This document shows, piece after piece, positions 25,561-33,913 of a stretch of DNA of 64,000 nt. The notes under the pieces were generated by a model, which did no database searches, was not told the origin of the DNA, and saw nothing but the letters and a program-made list of their open reading frames with translations. Origin of the DNA: Acidimicrobiales bacterium (lineage in GTDB: Bacteria > Actinomycetota > Acidimicrobiia > Acidimicrobiales > Iamiaceae). The stretch is from NCBI GenBank assembly GCA_035547835.1, contig DASZTW010000014.1, positions 1 through 64,000 on the forward strand, written 5' to 3'. How positions within the stretch are numbered: the first letter of the stretch is position 1; each line of letters begins with the position of its first letter. The position numbers were made by a program, and so were the translations under genes.

Positions 25561-26934
25561 GTGACCGGACCCGTCCAGCACGGCGACGTCCCGCAACCTG
25601 CGCCCGAGCCGGCGGAGCCTCCGGCCCAGCGCCCGAGGAGCCGGGTCGACCGGATGGCCGACAGCCTGCCGTCGTGGATGGGCTCGGTCCGCTTTCGCCT
25701 CACGGCCATCTACTCGCTGGTGCTGTTCGGCCTCGCTGCGGTGCTGGTGGCCGGCATCTACCTCGCCGTCGCCGCCCGTTTGCACAAGCAAGTGGTCGCC
25801 GACCGAGCCATCCGCGCGCAGGTCACCCCCAACGGGTTGGTCGTCCCCGACCAACAGCAGGTGTACGAGTACATCGAGCACCAGGCCAACGAACGGGCGT
25901 TGCGGACGCTTCGCCAGTTCTCCTTCACCGCGCTGAGCTTGCTGTTCCTCGCCAGCCTGGCCGTCGGGTGGGTGGTCGCCGGCCGGGTGCTGGCGCCGAT
26001 CGAGCGGATCACTGCCGTTGCCCGCGACATCCAAGTCACCGACTTGCAGCGCCGCATCGGCATGCGCGGCCCGCCCGATGAGCTCCAGCGCCTCGCCGAC
26101 ACCTTCGACGCGATGCTCGGCCGGCTCGACGAGGCCTTCGAAGGCCAGCGTCGGTTCATCCACGAGGCCAGCCATGAGCTGCGCAACCCGCTTGCCGTGA
26201 TCCGCACCAACCTCGACGTGTTGCAGTCGGACCCCGACGCCGACATCGCCGACTACCGCACCGCCGCCGAGGTCGTGCAGCGGTCGACGGAACGGATGGG
26301 TCGGCTGGTCGACGACCTGTTGGTGTACGCGGATCGTGGTTCGCCGACCAGCAAGCACGAACCGGTCGATGTGGCGATGGTCGTGCACGACGTCGCCGCC
26401 GAGTTCCTCGTGCCAGCCGACGCCCGCGGGTCGCGGCTGCTCGCGTCGGCCGATCCGGGCCTGTGGGTGTACGGCGATCGCGACACCTTGCGCCGCGCGC
26501 TCGCCAACCTCCTCGCCAACGCGGTGCGCTTGTCGGAGCCAGGCTCGACGATCCGCCTGGCGGCCGGGCGCGAGACGGGGTGGATCTGGATGGCCGTCGA
26601 GGACGAAGGCCCGGGGATCCCGCCCGAGCAGCGCGAGCTCGTGTTCCGGCGTTTTTGGCGCGGCGACGAAGCCGGCGCACGGCGCGAAGGTCGCTCAGGG
26701 CTCGGCTTGACGATCGTCCGCCAGATCGCCGAGGCCCACCGCGGGACGGTGCGGTTGTTGCCCTCACCCAAGGGCGGCTCGACCTTCGTCATCTGGCTGC
26801 CCGCATCGGCGTCGAACGGCGCGCCGGGCGCACCCTCCTCGGCCGCCCCTCCCGCTCCGCCCGACGCGCCTCCACCTCCCGGTTCTCAGACTCCTCCCAG
26901 CGTCGATCCAGGTGCCGTGGAGGGCGGCGAGTGA
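25561..26934 (+). CDS. Sensor histidine kinase with HAMP domain
   Basis: Membrane sensor kinase of 457 residues, partner of the preceding regulator. It has a Pro-rich N-terminus, TM1 at about 46-70, a short periplasmic loop of about 50 residues, TM2 at about 121-143, and a HAMP domain. The HisKA box is HEASHELRNPLAV with phospho-acceptor His205, followed by an ATPase domain with N-box LANLLANAV, G1 VEDEGPGIP and G2 GRSGLGLTIV. The last 45 residues are a Pro/Ala-rich tail. The GTG at 25561 is used; an ATG at 25654 could be an alternative start just before TM1. The small sensor loop suggests the signal is membrane-associated. Confidence 0.93.
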   Translation: MTGPVQHGDVPQPAPEPAEPPAQRPRSRVDRMADSLPSWMGSVRFRLTAIYSLVLFGLAAVLVAGIYLAVAARLHKQVVADRAIRAQVTPNGLVVPDQQQVYEYIEHQANERALRTLRQFSFTALSLLFLASLAVGWVVAGRVLAPIERITAVARDIQVTDLQRRIGMRGPPDELQRLADTFDAMLGRLDEAFEGQRRFIHEASHELRNPLAVIRTNLDVLQSDPDADIADYRTAAEVVQRSTERMGRLVDDLLVYADRGSPTSKHEPVDVAMVVHDVAAEFLVPADARGSRLLASADPGLWVYGDRDTLRRALANLLANAVRLSEPGSTIRLAAGRETGWIWMAVEDEGPGIPPEQRELVFRRFWRGDEAGARREGRSGLGLTIVRQIAEAHRGTVRLLPSPKGGSTFVIWLPASASNGAPGAPSSAAPPAPPDAPPPPGSQTPPSVDPGAVEGGE

Positions 26935-27001
26935 GGCTGTGCTTGACCGGGGTTTTCGTGGCGCGTCCTAGCCTGGGACCGACCCGCCGAGGAGGATCGT
27001 G

Positions 27002-28369
27002 ATGGCGCCGATGGACAGGAACGTCGACCCGGGTGAGCAGCCGCCCGCCCGTGAAGGGTCGTGGGTTCCCGCGCCACCGGCGTCCCCACCTCCTCCCGAT
27101 CCGACCGTCGTCGATGCCACGCCCGCCGCGCCGGCCCCGCCGCCACCCGCGCCGCCCGTCGAGTCGCCCCAACCCGCGCCGCCACCCGCCGTCGCGCCGC
27201 CTCCGGTCCTCGCTCCGCCGGGTGCCGCTGTCGGCGCGGCTGGGGCGCCGCCGCCGCCGCCGGCGCGTACCGCGGGCGGCGGGGCGGGTGTCGGGCGCAA
27301 CGCCAAGCGGGCGCTGGCCGCGGGGCTCGTCGCAGCCGTCTTGGCCGCCGGTGGCGGGTTCGCGGCTGGTCGCATCACGGACGACCATGCACCGTCGCGC
27401 ACGCTGGCCGGCGTGTCCGCCCCCACCGATGTCGCGTCGAACAGCCAGACCGGCACCACGGTGGCGCCGCCGCTGAGCGGCAACGAAGCCGAGCCTGCGG
27501 CTGCGGTCGCCCAACTGCTCGGGCCGGCCATGGTGCAGATCACCGCGAGCGACGGGCTCGGATCGGGTTTCGTGTACGACAAGTCCGGCCTGGTCATGAC
27601 CGCGGCGCACGTGGTCGGTTCCGCCAAGCGGGTCAAGATCCAGCTGGCCGACGCCACCCAGGTCGAGGGCGAGGTGCTCGGTGCCGACCCGTCGACCGAC
27701 GTGGCCGTGATCAAGATCCCGGCCCGACCAGGTCAGGCCCTGGCCCAGCTCGGTCTGGGCGTGAAGGTCGTGCCGGGCCAGACGGCCATCGCGATCGGTA
27801 GCCCGTACGGCCTGTACCAGACCGTGACCGAAGGCATCATCAGCGCGGTCGACCGCAGCATCCCGACCAGCGACGCGCTGAACGAGGTGCCGATGTTGCA
27901 GACCGACGCGCCGATCAACCCGGGCAACTCCGGCGGCGCCCTGGCCGACCGCCGCGGCCGGGTCATCGGCATCAACGACTCGATCTACTCGGGCAGCACG
28001 GACCCCAACGGCGAAGCCGGCAACGTGGGCGTCGGCTTCGCGATCCCGATCGACCTCGCCAAGTCGGTGGCCGACCGGATCGTGGCGGGCAAGCCGATCG
28101 AGCCGGGATTCCTGGGCGTGAGCGGCCAGACGTCGACCGGGGCGAGGCTGGGCGCCGAGCTGGTGACGGTGGAGTCGGGCTCGCCCGCCGCCAAGGCCGG
28201 CCTCGAGAAGGGCGATCTCGTCGTCGCCATCGACGGGCGTCGCATCGGCAGCATGGCCGACCTGGCTGCCGGTGTCCGCACCCGCCAGCCCGGCAGCACG
28301 GTCACGCTCACGGTGGAGCGCGACGGCAAGCAGCTCCAGACCCAGGTGGTGCTCGGCAAGGGCAAGTGA
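27002..28369 (+). CDS. HtrA/DegP-type membrane-anchored serine protease
   Basis: A 455-residue protease. Its first 100 residues are a Pro/Ala-rich, probably cytosolic, disordered tail, followed by one membrane segment (about 103-122). The trypsin-like domain has the triad His203 (TAAHVV), Asp233 (STDVAVIK) and Ser310 (NPGNSGGAL), and a single C-terminal PDZ domain is present. Such proteins handle misfolded envelope proteins. GTG 26999 and ATG 27002 are adjacent; GGAGG at 26991-26995 is 6 bases from the ATG, which is chosen. TTGACC at 26943 and TAGCCT at 26969 may be its promoter, though the 20-base spacer is long. Its neighbour two-component system may regulate it. Confidence 0.93.
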   Translation: MAPMDRNVDPGEQPPAREGSWVPAPPASPPPPDPTVVDATPAAPAPPPPAPPVESPQPAPPPAVAPPPVLAPPGAAVGAAGAPPPPPARTAGGGAGVGRNAKRALAAGLVAAVLAAGGGFAAGRITDDHAPSRTLAGVSAPTDVASNSQTGTTVAPPLSGNEAEPAAAVAQLLGPAMVQITASDGLGSGFVYDKSGLVMTAAHVVGSAKRVKIQLADATQVEGEVLGADPSTDVAVIKIPARPGQALAQLGLGVKVVPGQTAIAIGSPYGLYQTVTEGIISAVDRSIPTSDALNEVPMLQTDAPINPGNSGGALADRRGRVIGINDSIYSGSTDPNGEAGNVGVGFAIPIDLAKSVADRIVAGKPIEPGFLGVSGQTSTGARLGAELVTVESGSPAAKAGLEKGDLVVAIDGRRIGSMADLAAGVRTRQPGSTVTLTVERDGKQLQTQVVLGKGK

Positions 28370-28396
28370 CGGGTCGGAGGCGACCGCTCTGCCGAG

Positions 28397-28413
28397 GTGA
28401 GCGGAACGCTCAC
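28397..28413 (+). terminator. Palindrome between htrA-like gene and ftsY
   Basis: A perfect 7-bp inverted repeat (GTGAGCG, loop GAA, CGCTCAC) ends two bases before a -10-like TAGGCT of ftsY. It could be a terminator for the protease gene or an operator over the ftsY promoter. Confidence 0.45.
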
Positions 28414-28414
28414 G

Positions 28415-28420
28415 TAGGCT
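28415..28420 (+). promoter_or_regulatory. -10-like element of ftsY
   Basis: TAGGCT, 10 bases before the ftsY ATG, implying a leader of a few bases at most. No Shine-Dalgarno sequence is visible. Confidence 0.4.
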
Positions 28421-28430
28421 CAGACGCACC

Positions 28431-29654
28431 ATGACTGCCCTGATCATCGGAATCATCGTCGCCGCGCTCATCTTGGTGGTGAGCGGCGTGTACTTCGTGA
28501 CGTCGCGCCGCGGCGACCGAGGTCCGCAGCTCGAACCGCCGGGCCGTGGGGGAGCCGGCACCGCCGTCCGTGAGCGGCCAGCCCACGGGCGGCCCGCGAA
28601 CGACGAACCGGCAGCCGTGCAGCCGGTCGACGAGGCCGCCGTCGACGAGACCGAGGTCGAACAAGGCGCGGTCGAACAAGCCGCGGTCGACCAGGCGACC
28701 GTCACCGAGATCGAAGAAGCGCTCGGCGGGGTCGAGGCGGAGGCGCCGCCGGAGCGGCCGTCGTTCCGTGACCGCCTGGCCAAGGCACGGGGCACGTTCT
28801 CGGGCTACTTCGGTTCGATCCGCGGCCGTGGCCGCATCGACGACGAGACGTGGGACGACCTCGAGGAAGCCATGATCCGCGCCGACGTCGGTGTCGCCAC
28901 CACCACCTCGGTGCTCGACCAGCTGCGCGCACAGGTGAAGGACGAGGGCATCAAGGAGCCCGCGGTGCTGCTCGAAGCGCTCAAGCAGCAGCTGACCTCG
29001 CGGTTGTCGCAAGGCGATCGCATGCTCGCGTACGCCGACGACGGACCGACGGTGTGGCTCTTCGTCGGCGTGAACGGTGTCGGCAAGACCACCACGATCG
29101 GGAAGCTGGCCAAGGCGGAGGCCGACGCCGGCAAGTCGGTGATCCTTGCTGCAGGAGACACCTTCCGCGCGGCGGCAGCAGAGCAGCTCGGCACGTGGGC
29201 CGAGCGTTCCGGCGCCGACTTCGTGCGCGGCGCGGAGGGGGCAGACCCCGGCTCGATCATCTTCGACGCCGTCGAGCGAGCCGAAGCCCGCAACGCCGAC
29301 CTGGTGTTGGGCGACACCGCCGGGCGCCTCCACACCAAGACCAACTTGATGGAGGAGCTCCGCAAGGTCCGGCGCGTGGCCGACAAGGGTGCCGGCACCG
29401 TCACCGAGGTGTTGCTCGTCCTCGACGCGACGACCGGCCAGAACGGGCTCGTGCAGGCCCGCCAGTTCACCGACGCAGTCGACGTCACGGGTGTCGTGCT
29501 GACCAAGCTCGACGGCTCGGCCAAAGGCGGTATCACCCTCGCCATCCACGACGAGCTCGGCATCCCCGTGAAGCTCGTCGGCCTCGGCGAAGGTGTGGCC
29601 GACCTCGTGACGTTCGATCCCGCCGAGTTCGTCGACGCCCTGTTCGCTGAATGA
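28431..29654 (+). CDS. ftsY: Signal recognition particle receptor FtsY
   Basis: GTPase receptor that docks SRP-ribosome complexes to the membrane. It has 407 residues. An N-terminal membrane segment (about 4-24) is unusual for proteobacterial FtsY but common in actinobacteria. An acidic Glu/Val-rich linker follows to residue 105, then the N domain and the G domain with GVNGVGKTTTIGKLA, the DTFRAAAAEQL stretch, DTAGRLHTK and TKLDGSAKGG. The C-terminal GLGEGVADLVTF is conserved. It is separated from smc by the MoxR/two-component/HtrA block, unlike the usual smc-ftsY adjacency. Confidence 0.97.
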   Translation: MTALIIGIIVAALILVVSGVYFVTSRRGDRGPQLEPPGRGGAGTAVRERPAHGRPANDEPAAVQPVDEAAVDETEVEQGAVEQAAVDQATVTEIEEALGGVEAEAPPERPSFRDRLAKARGTFSGYFGSIRGRGRIDDETWDDLEEAMIRADVGVATTTSVLDQLRAQVKDEGIKEPAVLLEALKQQLTSRLSQGDRMLAYADDGPTVWLFVGVNGVGKTTTIGKLAKAEADAGKSVILAAGDTFRAAAAEQLGTWAERSGADFVRGAEGADPGSIIFDAVERAEARNADLVLGDTAGRLHTKTNLMEELRKVRRVADKGAGTVTEVLLVLDATTGQNGLVQARQFTDAVDVTGVVLTKLDGSAKGGITLAIHDELGIPVKLVGLGEGVADLVTFDPAEFVDALFAE

Positions 29655-29685
29655 CCGCTCCGCCCCCGACCGACGGAGGACCCCC

Positions 29686-30156
29686 ATGTCACTGATCCGC
29701 CTCGTCCTGTTGCCGCCGCGGGTGCTGTTCGGCGTGTCCAAGCGGGCCACCAAGGTGTCGTACCGGGTGGGTCGGGCCGTTGGTTACCGCCGCATCGTGC
29801 TGTTCGGCGCCGGCGCGGCGGTCGGGTTGCTGGTCGCGCCCGTGCCGGGCCGGGACTTGCGACGGCGCCTGCTCGAAGGCACCGGCCTGGCCACGGGCGA
29901 CGTTCCGCCGGGCATCGCCGAACAAGAGTTGGCCGACGAGGTGCGCACCCACCTGCGCCAAGCGCCACGCACGTGGCACCTCCCACAGCCGGTGGTCACC
30001 GAAGTCGCGCCCGGCCGGATCCGCCTCGACGGCTCCGTGTCCGACGACACCGCCCGCCGCGACCTCGAATCCACGGTCGCGCAGGTCGAGGGCGTCGACG
30101 AGGTCGACAACCAGGTTCGGGTGGTCGGCACGGCCAGTACCATCGAACCTTCGTAG
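29686..30156 (+). CDS. BON-domain protein
   Basis: A 156-residue protein with a basic N-terminus, one hydrophobic stretch (about residues 37-52) that may anchor it, and a C-terminal BON domain (about 85-148) recognisable by the ADEVRTHL start and the GRIRLDGSVSDD ... VEGVDEVDNQVRV pattern. BON domains are thought to bind phospholipids or envelope surfaces. It starts at an ATG after GGAGGA, 31 bases downstream of ftsY. Inserted between ftsY and ffh, it may be linked to membrane biogenesis, but that is only context. Confidence 0.8.
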   Translation: MSLIRLVLLPPRVLFGVSKRATKVSYRVGRAVGYRRIVLFGAGAAVGLLVAPVPGRDLRRRLLEGTGLATGDVPPGIAEQELADEVRTHLRQAPRTWHLPQPVVTEVAPGRIRLDGSVSDDTARRDLESTVAQVEGVDEVDNQVRVVGTASTIEPS

Positions 30157-30175
30157 TGCGGCACTTCAGCCGCAC
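30156..30175 (+). terminator. Hairpin between the BON gene and ffh
   Basis: GTGCGGC and GCCGCAC form a perfect 7-bp stem with loop ACTTCA, starting at the last base of the BON-protein stop codon. It may be a partial terminator before ffh. Confidence 0.45.
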
Positions 30176-30201
30176 CCACGCCTGATCCACGGGGTTCCCG
30201 C

Positions 30202-31692
30202 ATGTTCGAAGCACTGAGCGATCGCTTCGAAGGCATCTTCAAGCGCCTTCGCGGTCACGGCCGGCTGAGCGACGCCGACGTCGACGAGGTCCTGCGCGAG
30301 ATCCGCGTCGCGCTGCTCGAGGCCGACGTCAACTTCACCGTCGTGCGCGGCTTCGTGGACCGGGTCCGCGAGGCGTGCGTCGGGGCCGAGCTGCACCAGG
30401 CGCTGAACCCCGCCCAGCAGGTCATCGACATCGTCCACCAGGAGCTGATCGACACCCTGGGCGGCGAGACGATCCGCATCACGTACGCATCGCGCCCGCC
30501 GACCGTGGTGCTCATGGCGGGCCTCCAGGGCTCTGGCAAGACCACCAACTCGGCCAAGCTCGCCCGCTGGTTCAAGCAGCAGGGGCGCAACCCGTTGCTG
30601 GTCGGCGCCGACCTCCAGCGGCCAGCCGCCGTCGAGCAGCTGCGCACGCTCGCCCGCCAGATCGACGTGCCGGTCTACTCCGCGCCTGACGACATCGTGG
30701 CGAGCGGCACCGGCGACCCGGTGGCCACCGCGGGCGACGGCATCGCCGAGGCCCGGCGCCTCGGTCGCGACGTCGTGATCGTCGACACCGCCGGCCGCCT
30801 GTCCATCGACGAGGAGCTGATGGATCAGGTCCGGCGCATCGAAGCGGTCACGGAGCCCCAGTACACGTTCCTGGTCGTCGACGCGATGACCGGTCAGGAC
30901 GCGGTCACCACCGCCGAGAACTTCCACAAGGCACTCAGCCTCGACGGCGTGATCCTCACCAAGCTCGACGGCGACGCCCGAGGTGGTGCCGCCTTGAGCG
31001 TGAAGGAAGTGGTCGGCCGCCCGATCGCGTTCGCGTCCACCGGCGAGAAACTCGCCGACTTCGACTTGTTCCACCCCGATCGCCTCGCCGGCCGCATCCT
31101 CGGCATGGGCGACGTCCTCACCTTGATCGACAAGGCCAAGGAGGCGTTCGACCAGGACGAGGCCGAAGCGGCCGCCGCCCGGCTCCTCGAGGGCCAGTTC
31201 ACGCTCGAGGACTTCCTCGAGCAGATGCAACAAGTCAAGAAGATGGGTCCGATCGGGAACTTGATCGGCCTCATGCCTGGCATGCCCAAGGAGTTGAAGA
31301 ACACCGAGATCGACGACAAGGAAGTCGGCCGGATCGAGGCCATCATCCGCTCGATGACCACCGAGGAGCGCCAGCGGCCGGAGATCGTCGACGGGTCCCG
31401 GCGGGTCCGCATCGCCAACGGGTCGGGCACGTCCACCGGCGAGGTCAACCAGCTGCTCAAGCAGTTCAAGGACGTGCAGCGGATGATGAAGCGCTTCGGC
31501 GGAGGCGGCGTCACGAAGCGCAAGGGCAAGAAGGGCAAGAAGGGCAAGGGTCAAGGCCGGGGGAGGGTGCGACCCATGTTGCCGCCCGGTATCGATCTGG
31601 CGGACTTCGGCGATCTCGGCGACCTGGCCGGCGACGGCCCGGGCAGCCCGCCGGCCCGTGGCGGCGGGCTGAAGCTCCCCGGCCTCGACTGA
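30202..31692 (+). CDS. ffh: Signal recognition particle protein Ffh
   Basis: SRP54 GTPase that binds signal peptides and 4.5S RNA. It has 496 residues. N domain start MFEALSDRFEGIFKRL; G domain with GLQGSGKTTNSAKLA, the DLQRPAAVEQL stretch, DTAGRLSIDEELM, and TKLDGDARGG. The methionine-rich M domain includes QMQQVKKMGPIGNLIGLMPGM. The C-terminal region has a Lys/Gly tract (about residues 435-450) and a Gly/Pro-rich tail ending LKLPGLD. The upstream hairpin and a -10-like TACCAT near 30138 suggest partial independence from ftsY transcription. Secure. Confidence 0.97.
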   Translation: MFEALSDRFEGIFKRLRGHGRLSDADVDEVLREIRVALLEADVNFTVVRGFVDRVREACVGAELHQALNPAQQVIDIVHQELIDTLGGETIRITYASRPPTVVLMAGLQGSGKTTNSAKLARWFKQQGRNPLLVGADLQRPAAVEQLRTLARQIDVPVYSAPDDIVASGTGDPVATAGDGIAEARRLGRDVVIVDTAGRLSIDEELMDQVRRIEAVTEPQYTFLVVDAMTGQDAVTTAENFHKALSLDGVILTKLDGDARGGAALSVKEVVGRPIAFASTGEKLADFDLFHPDRLAGRILGMGDVLTLIDKAKEAFDQDEAEAAAARLLEGQFTLEDFLEQMQQVKKMGPIGNLIGLMPGMPKELKNTEIDDKEVGRIEAIIRSMTTEERQRPEIVDGSRRVRIANGSGTSTGEVNQLLKQFKDVQRMMKRFGGGGVTKRKGKKGKKGKGQGRGRVRPMLPPGIDLADFGDLGDLAGDGPGSPPARGGGLKLPGLD

Positions 31693-31735
31693 CCCCCCGC
31701 CCCCGCCCCACCCCCACCCCCGTTCCCCACCCCCG

Positions 31736-31783
31736 TTCTGGGCTGCTTTCTACGCGTCCCAACGCGTAATTTTCAGCCCAGAA
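31736..31783 (+). terminator. Nested hairpin downstream of ffh
   Basis: A perfect 10-bp outer stem (TTCTGGGCTG with CAGCCCAGAA) encloses a 7-bp inner stem (TACGCGT with ACGCGTA). It is preceded by an unusually C-rich tract at about 31693-31735. It is the probable ffh terminator, separating it from the rpsP operon. Confidence 0.6.
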
Positions 31784-31815
31784 GCGTTGGGGGGTGGCGG
31801 CCGGTTTGCCGCCAA

Positions 31816-31827
31816 CGAGTCGACTCG
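31816..31827. promoter_or_regulatory. 12-bp palindrome upstream of rpsP
   Basis: CGAGTCGACTCG is a perfect palindrome 68 bases before the rpsP start, within the probable promoter/leader region. It may be an operator or chance; no regulator is assigned. Confidence 0.25.
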
Positions 31828-31895
31828 CCACACTGGTACGTCGGCTTCGGCCGGTCCTCGCCGACACCCGAACACACTGAGAGGCAGGTCACTCC

Positions 31896-32216
31896 GTGGC
31901 TGTAAAGCTCCGCCTGATGCGGATGGGCAAGAAGAAGCAGCCGACGTACCGCATCGTCGCGGCCGATTCGCGGTCGCCTCGCAACGGTCGCTTCATCGAG
32001 ATCCTGGGCACGTACCAGCCCCGGCTCGATCCGTCCGGCATCACGGTCGACGAGGACAAGGCCGTCAAGTGGCTCCGCAACGGTGCCCAGCCCACCGAGT
32101 CGGTCCGCAAGCTGCTCGAGCTCACGGGCGCGTGGGCCACGTTCAAAGGTGAGCCCAAGCCGGCCAGCGCGGCCGCGTTCCAGCCGGCCACGGAGCCGGC
32201 AGCCGACGCGTCGTGA
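31896..32216 (+). CDS. rpsP: 30S ribosomal protein S16
   Basis: Small-subunit assembly protein, 106 residues. The N-terminus [19 protein letters not shown] and the [12 protein letters not shown] segment are definitive. The last 25 residues form an Ala/Pro-rich extension usual in actinobacteria. GTG start, with GAGAGGCAGG upstream. It is the first gene of a rpsP-khpA-rimM-trmD operon; the order is the same in Firmicutes. The khpA start overlaps its stop (GTGA). Confidence 0.97.
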   Translation: MAVKLRLMRMGKKKQPTYRIVAADSRSPRNGRFIEILGTYQPRLDPSGITVDEDKAVKWLRNGAQPTESVRKLLELTGAWATFKGEPKPASAAAFQPATEPAADAS

Positions 32217-32539
32217 GTGACCACGACGACGACTTCAACCGCGTCGACGACGACCTCGCCGACGACGACCTCGCCGACGGCGACGGCAACGCCGCGCCGG
32301 TTCCGACTGCCGTCGACGTGCTCGAGTACGTCGTGAAGTCGGTGGTCAACCACCCCGACGGTGTCTCCGTCGAGGTCGACGACCGTCGTTCGCCGATCCG
32401 CCTCGACGTCCATGTGGCCGACGGCGACATGGGCCGGGTCGTGGGCAAGCGTGGCCGCACCGCGCAGGCCATCCGCACCGTCGTGCGGGCCGCCGCGCAC
32501 CGCGACGGCGCCGAGGTCGACATCGAGTTCGTCGACTGA
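32213..32539 (+). CDS. khpA: KH-domain RNA-binding protein KhpA
   Basis: A 108-residue KH-domain protein of the KhpA (YlqC) family, which binds RNA with KhpB and affects cell division and sRNA biology in some bacteria. The first 30 residues are a very acidic tail (Asp-rich) not found in the compact family members. The core includes [14 protein letters not shown] and the GxxG motif in [18 protein letters not shown]. Starts at GTG overlapping rpsP. High confidence from motif and synteny. Confidence 0.93.
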   Translation: MSDHDDDFNRVDDDLADDDLADGDGNAAPVPTAVDVLEYVVKSVVNHPDGVSVEVDDRRSPIRLDVHVADGDMGRVVGKRGRTAQAIRTVVRAAAHRDGAEVDIEFVD

Positions 32540-32572
32540 TGCGCCCGCCCTGCGCATGATCCGGGGGGCCGC

Positions 32573-33058
32573 GTGACCGACGCCCGGCCCGAGTTGCTCG
32601 AAGTCGGGCGCATCCATCGTGCCCATGGCCTCCGGGGCGAGGTGCAGGTCTCGCTGACGACCGACCGGGTGGAGCGAGTCCAGCCGGGTGCGCAACTGCA
32701 GACCGCGCAGGGACCGTTGACGGTGGCGGCGTCCCGCCCCCATCAGGGCCGCTGGCTCGTCCGGTTCGAGGGATACGCCGACCGCACGTCTGCCGAGACC
32801 CTGCAGGGTCGGGTGCTGTCCGCCCCGCCGCTCGATGGTGGTGAGGGCCTGTGGGTCCACGAGGCCATCGGAGCCGAGGTGGTGCTCGTCGACGGCACGA
32901 CGGTCGGCAAGGTCGCGGCAGTGGTCGACAACCCCGCGCACGACCTGATCGAGCTCGACAGCGGCACGCTGATCCCGGTGGTGTTCCTGGTCGACGCCGA
33001 CTCCCGCCCTGGCCGCTTGGTGATCGATCCCCCGCCGGGCCTGCTCGAGCTGGGGTGA
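32573..33058 (+). CDS. rimM: Ribosome maturation factor RimM
   Basis: Binds S19 and aids 16S rRNA processing. It has 161 residues. The N-terminal RimM domain starts LLEVGRIHRAHGLRGEVQV, and the PRC-barrel domain contains LWVHEAIGAEVVLVDGTTVGKV and ends IDPPPGLLEL. The start is GTG after a G-rich stretch. Three bases separate its stop from the trmD start, so the two are surely co-transcribed. Confidence 0.95.
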   Translation: MTDARPELLEVGRIHRAHGLRGEVQVSLTTDRVERVQPGAQLQTAQGPLTVAASRPHQGRWLVRFEGYADRTSAETLQGRVLSAPPLDGGEGLWVHEAIGAEVVLVDGTTVGKVAAVVDNPAHDLIELDSGTLIPVVFLVDADSRPGRLVIDPPPGLLELG

Positions 33059-33061
33059 GGC

Positions 33062-33784
33062 GTGCGGATCGACGTCTTCACGATCTTCCCCGACATGGTC
33101 GACGGCTTCGCCGGCCAGAGCTTGTTGGGGAAGGCCCGAGAACGGCACCTGGTGGATGTGCGCGTCCATGACCTGCGCGCCCACACGCGCGACCCTCACC
33201 GGTCGGTCGACGACGCGCCGTTCGGCGGGGGAGCGGGCATGGTGCTGATGCCCGAGCCGATCTTCGCGACCGTCGAGGCGGTCGACCCGCCGCGGCCTTT
33301 GCTGCTGCTCGGGCCGGGTGGCCGGCGATTCGACCAGGCCGCCGCGCGCGAGCTGGCCGCGCTCGACGGCTTCTCGTTGCTGTGCGGGCGCTACGAGGGC
33401 GTCGACGACCGGGTGCGTGCGCACCTCGTCGATGGCGAGCTGTCGATCGGCGACGTCGTGTTGAGCGGTGGTGAAGTGGCGGCCATGGTGGTGCTCGAGG
33501 CGGTGTCGCGGCTGGTGCCGGGCGTCATGGGCAACGAGGCATCCGCCGACGACGAGTCGTTCGCCGACGGTTTGCTCGAATACCCGCACTTCACGCGGCC
33601 CGCCGAGTTTCGTGGCTGGGCCGTGCCCGAGGTGCTGCGGTCGGGCGACCATGCCCGCGTCGCCCGCTGGCGGCGGGCGCAGGCGTTGGCCCGCACCCAA
33701 CGTGACCGCCCCGACCTCATCGAAGCGCGCGGCGGTCTGAGCGACGACGACTGCCGGGTGCTCGAGGAGTTCCCCGAGCGCTGA
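33062..33784 (+). CDS. trmD: tRNA (guanine(37)-N(1))-methyltransferase
   Basis: Makes m1G37 in tRNA anticodon loops, preventing +1 frameshifts, using S-adenosylmethionine in a trefoil-knot SPOUT fold. It has 240 residues. Signatures: IDVFTIFPDMVDGF, DDAPFGGGAGMVLMPEP, LLCGRYEGVDDRV and the knot segment SIGDVVLSGGEVAAMVV. GTG start. Last gene of the rpsP operon; rplS has its own promoter just downstream. Secure. Confidence 0.97.
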   Translation: MRIDVFTIFPDMVDGFAGQSLLGKARERHLVDVRVHDLRAHTRDPHRSVDDAPFGGGAGMVLMPEPIFATVEAVDPPRPLLLLGPGGRRFDQAAARELAALDGFSLLCGRYEGVDDRVRAHLVDGELSIGDVVLSGGEVAAMVVLEAVSRLVPGVMGNEASADDESFADGLLEYPHFTRPAEFRGWAVPEVLRSGDHARVARWRRAQALARTQRDRPDLIEARGGLSDDDCRVLEEFPER

Positions 33785-33799
33785 CCACGTGCCACGAGC

Positions 33800-33829
33800 T
33801 TGGTGGCCTCCGGACTGCTCGTCTACAGT
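33800..33829 (+). promoter_or_regulatory. Promoter of rplS
   Basis: TTGGTG at 33800-33805 and TACAGT at 33824-33829 with an 18-base spacer. Transcription would start near 33836 and give a leader of about 78 bases. Confidence 0.55.
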
Positions 33830-33913
33830 GATCCGTCGCCCCGACCACGGTCGGCGGCCCCGGACACCGTCCGGTTGCCTGATCGCACCACCGGCGCAAG
33901 GAGCGCGAGTCAC

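Noticed and set aside
26943-26974. Strong sigma-70 promoter for the HtrA-type protease
   Set aside because: TTGACC and TAGCCT are separated by 20 bases, longer than the usual 16-18, so it is mentioned in the gene entry but not annotated as a separate feature.
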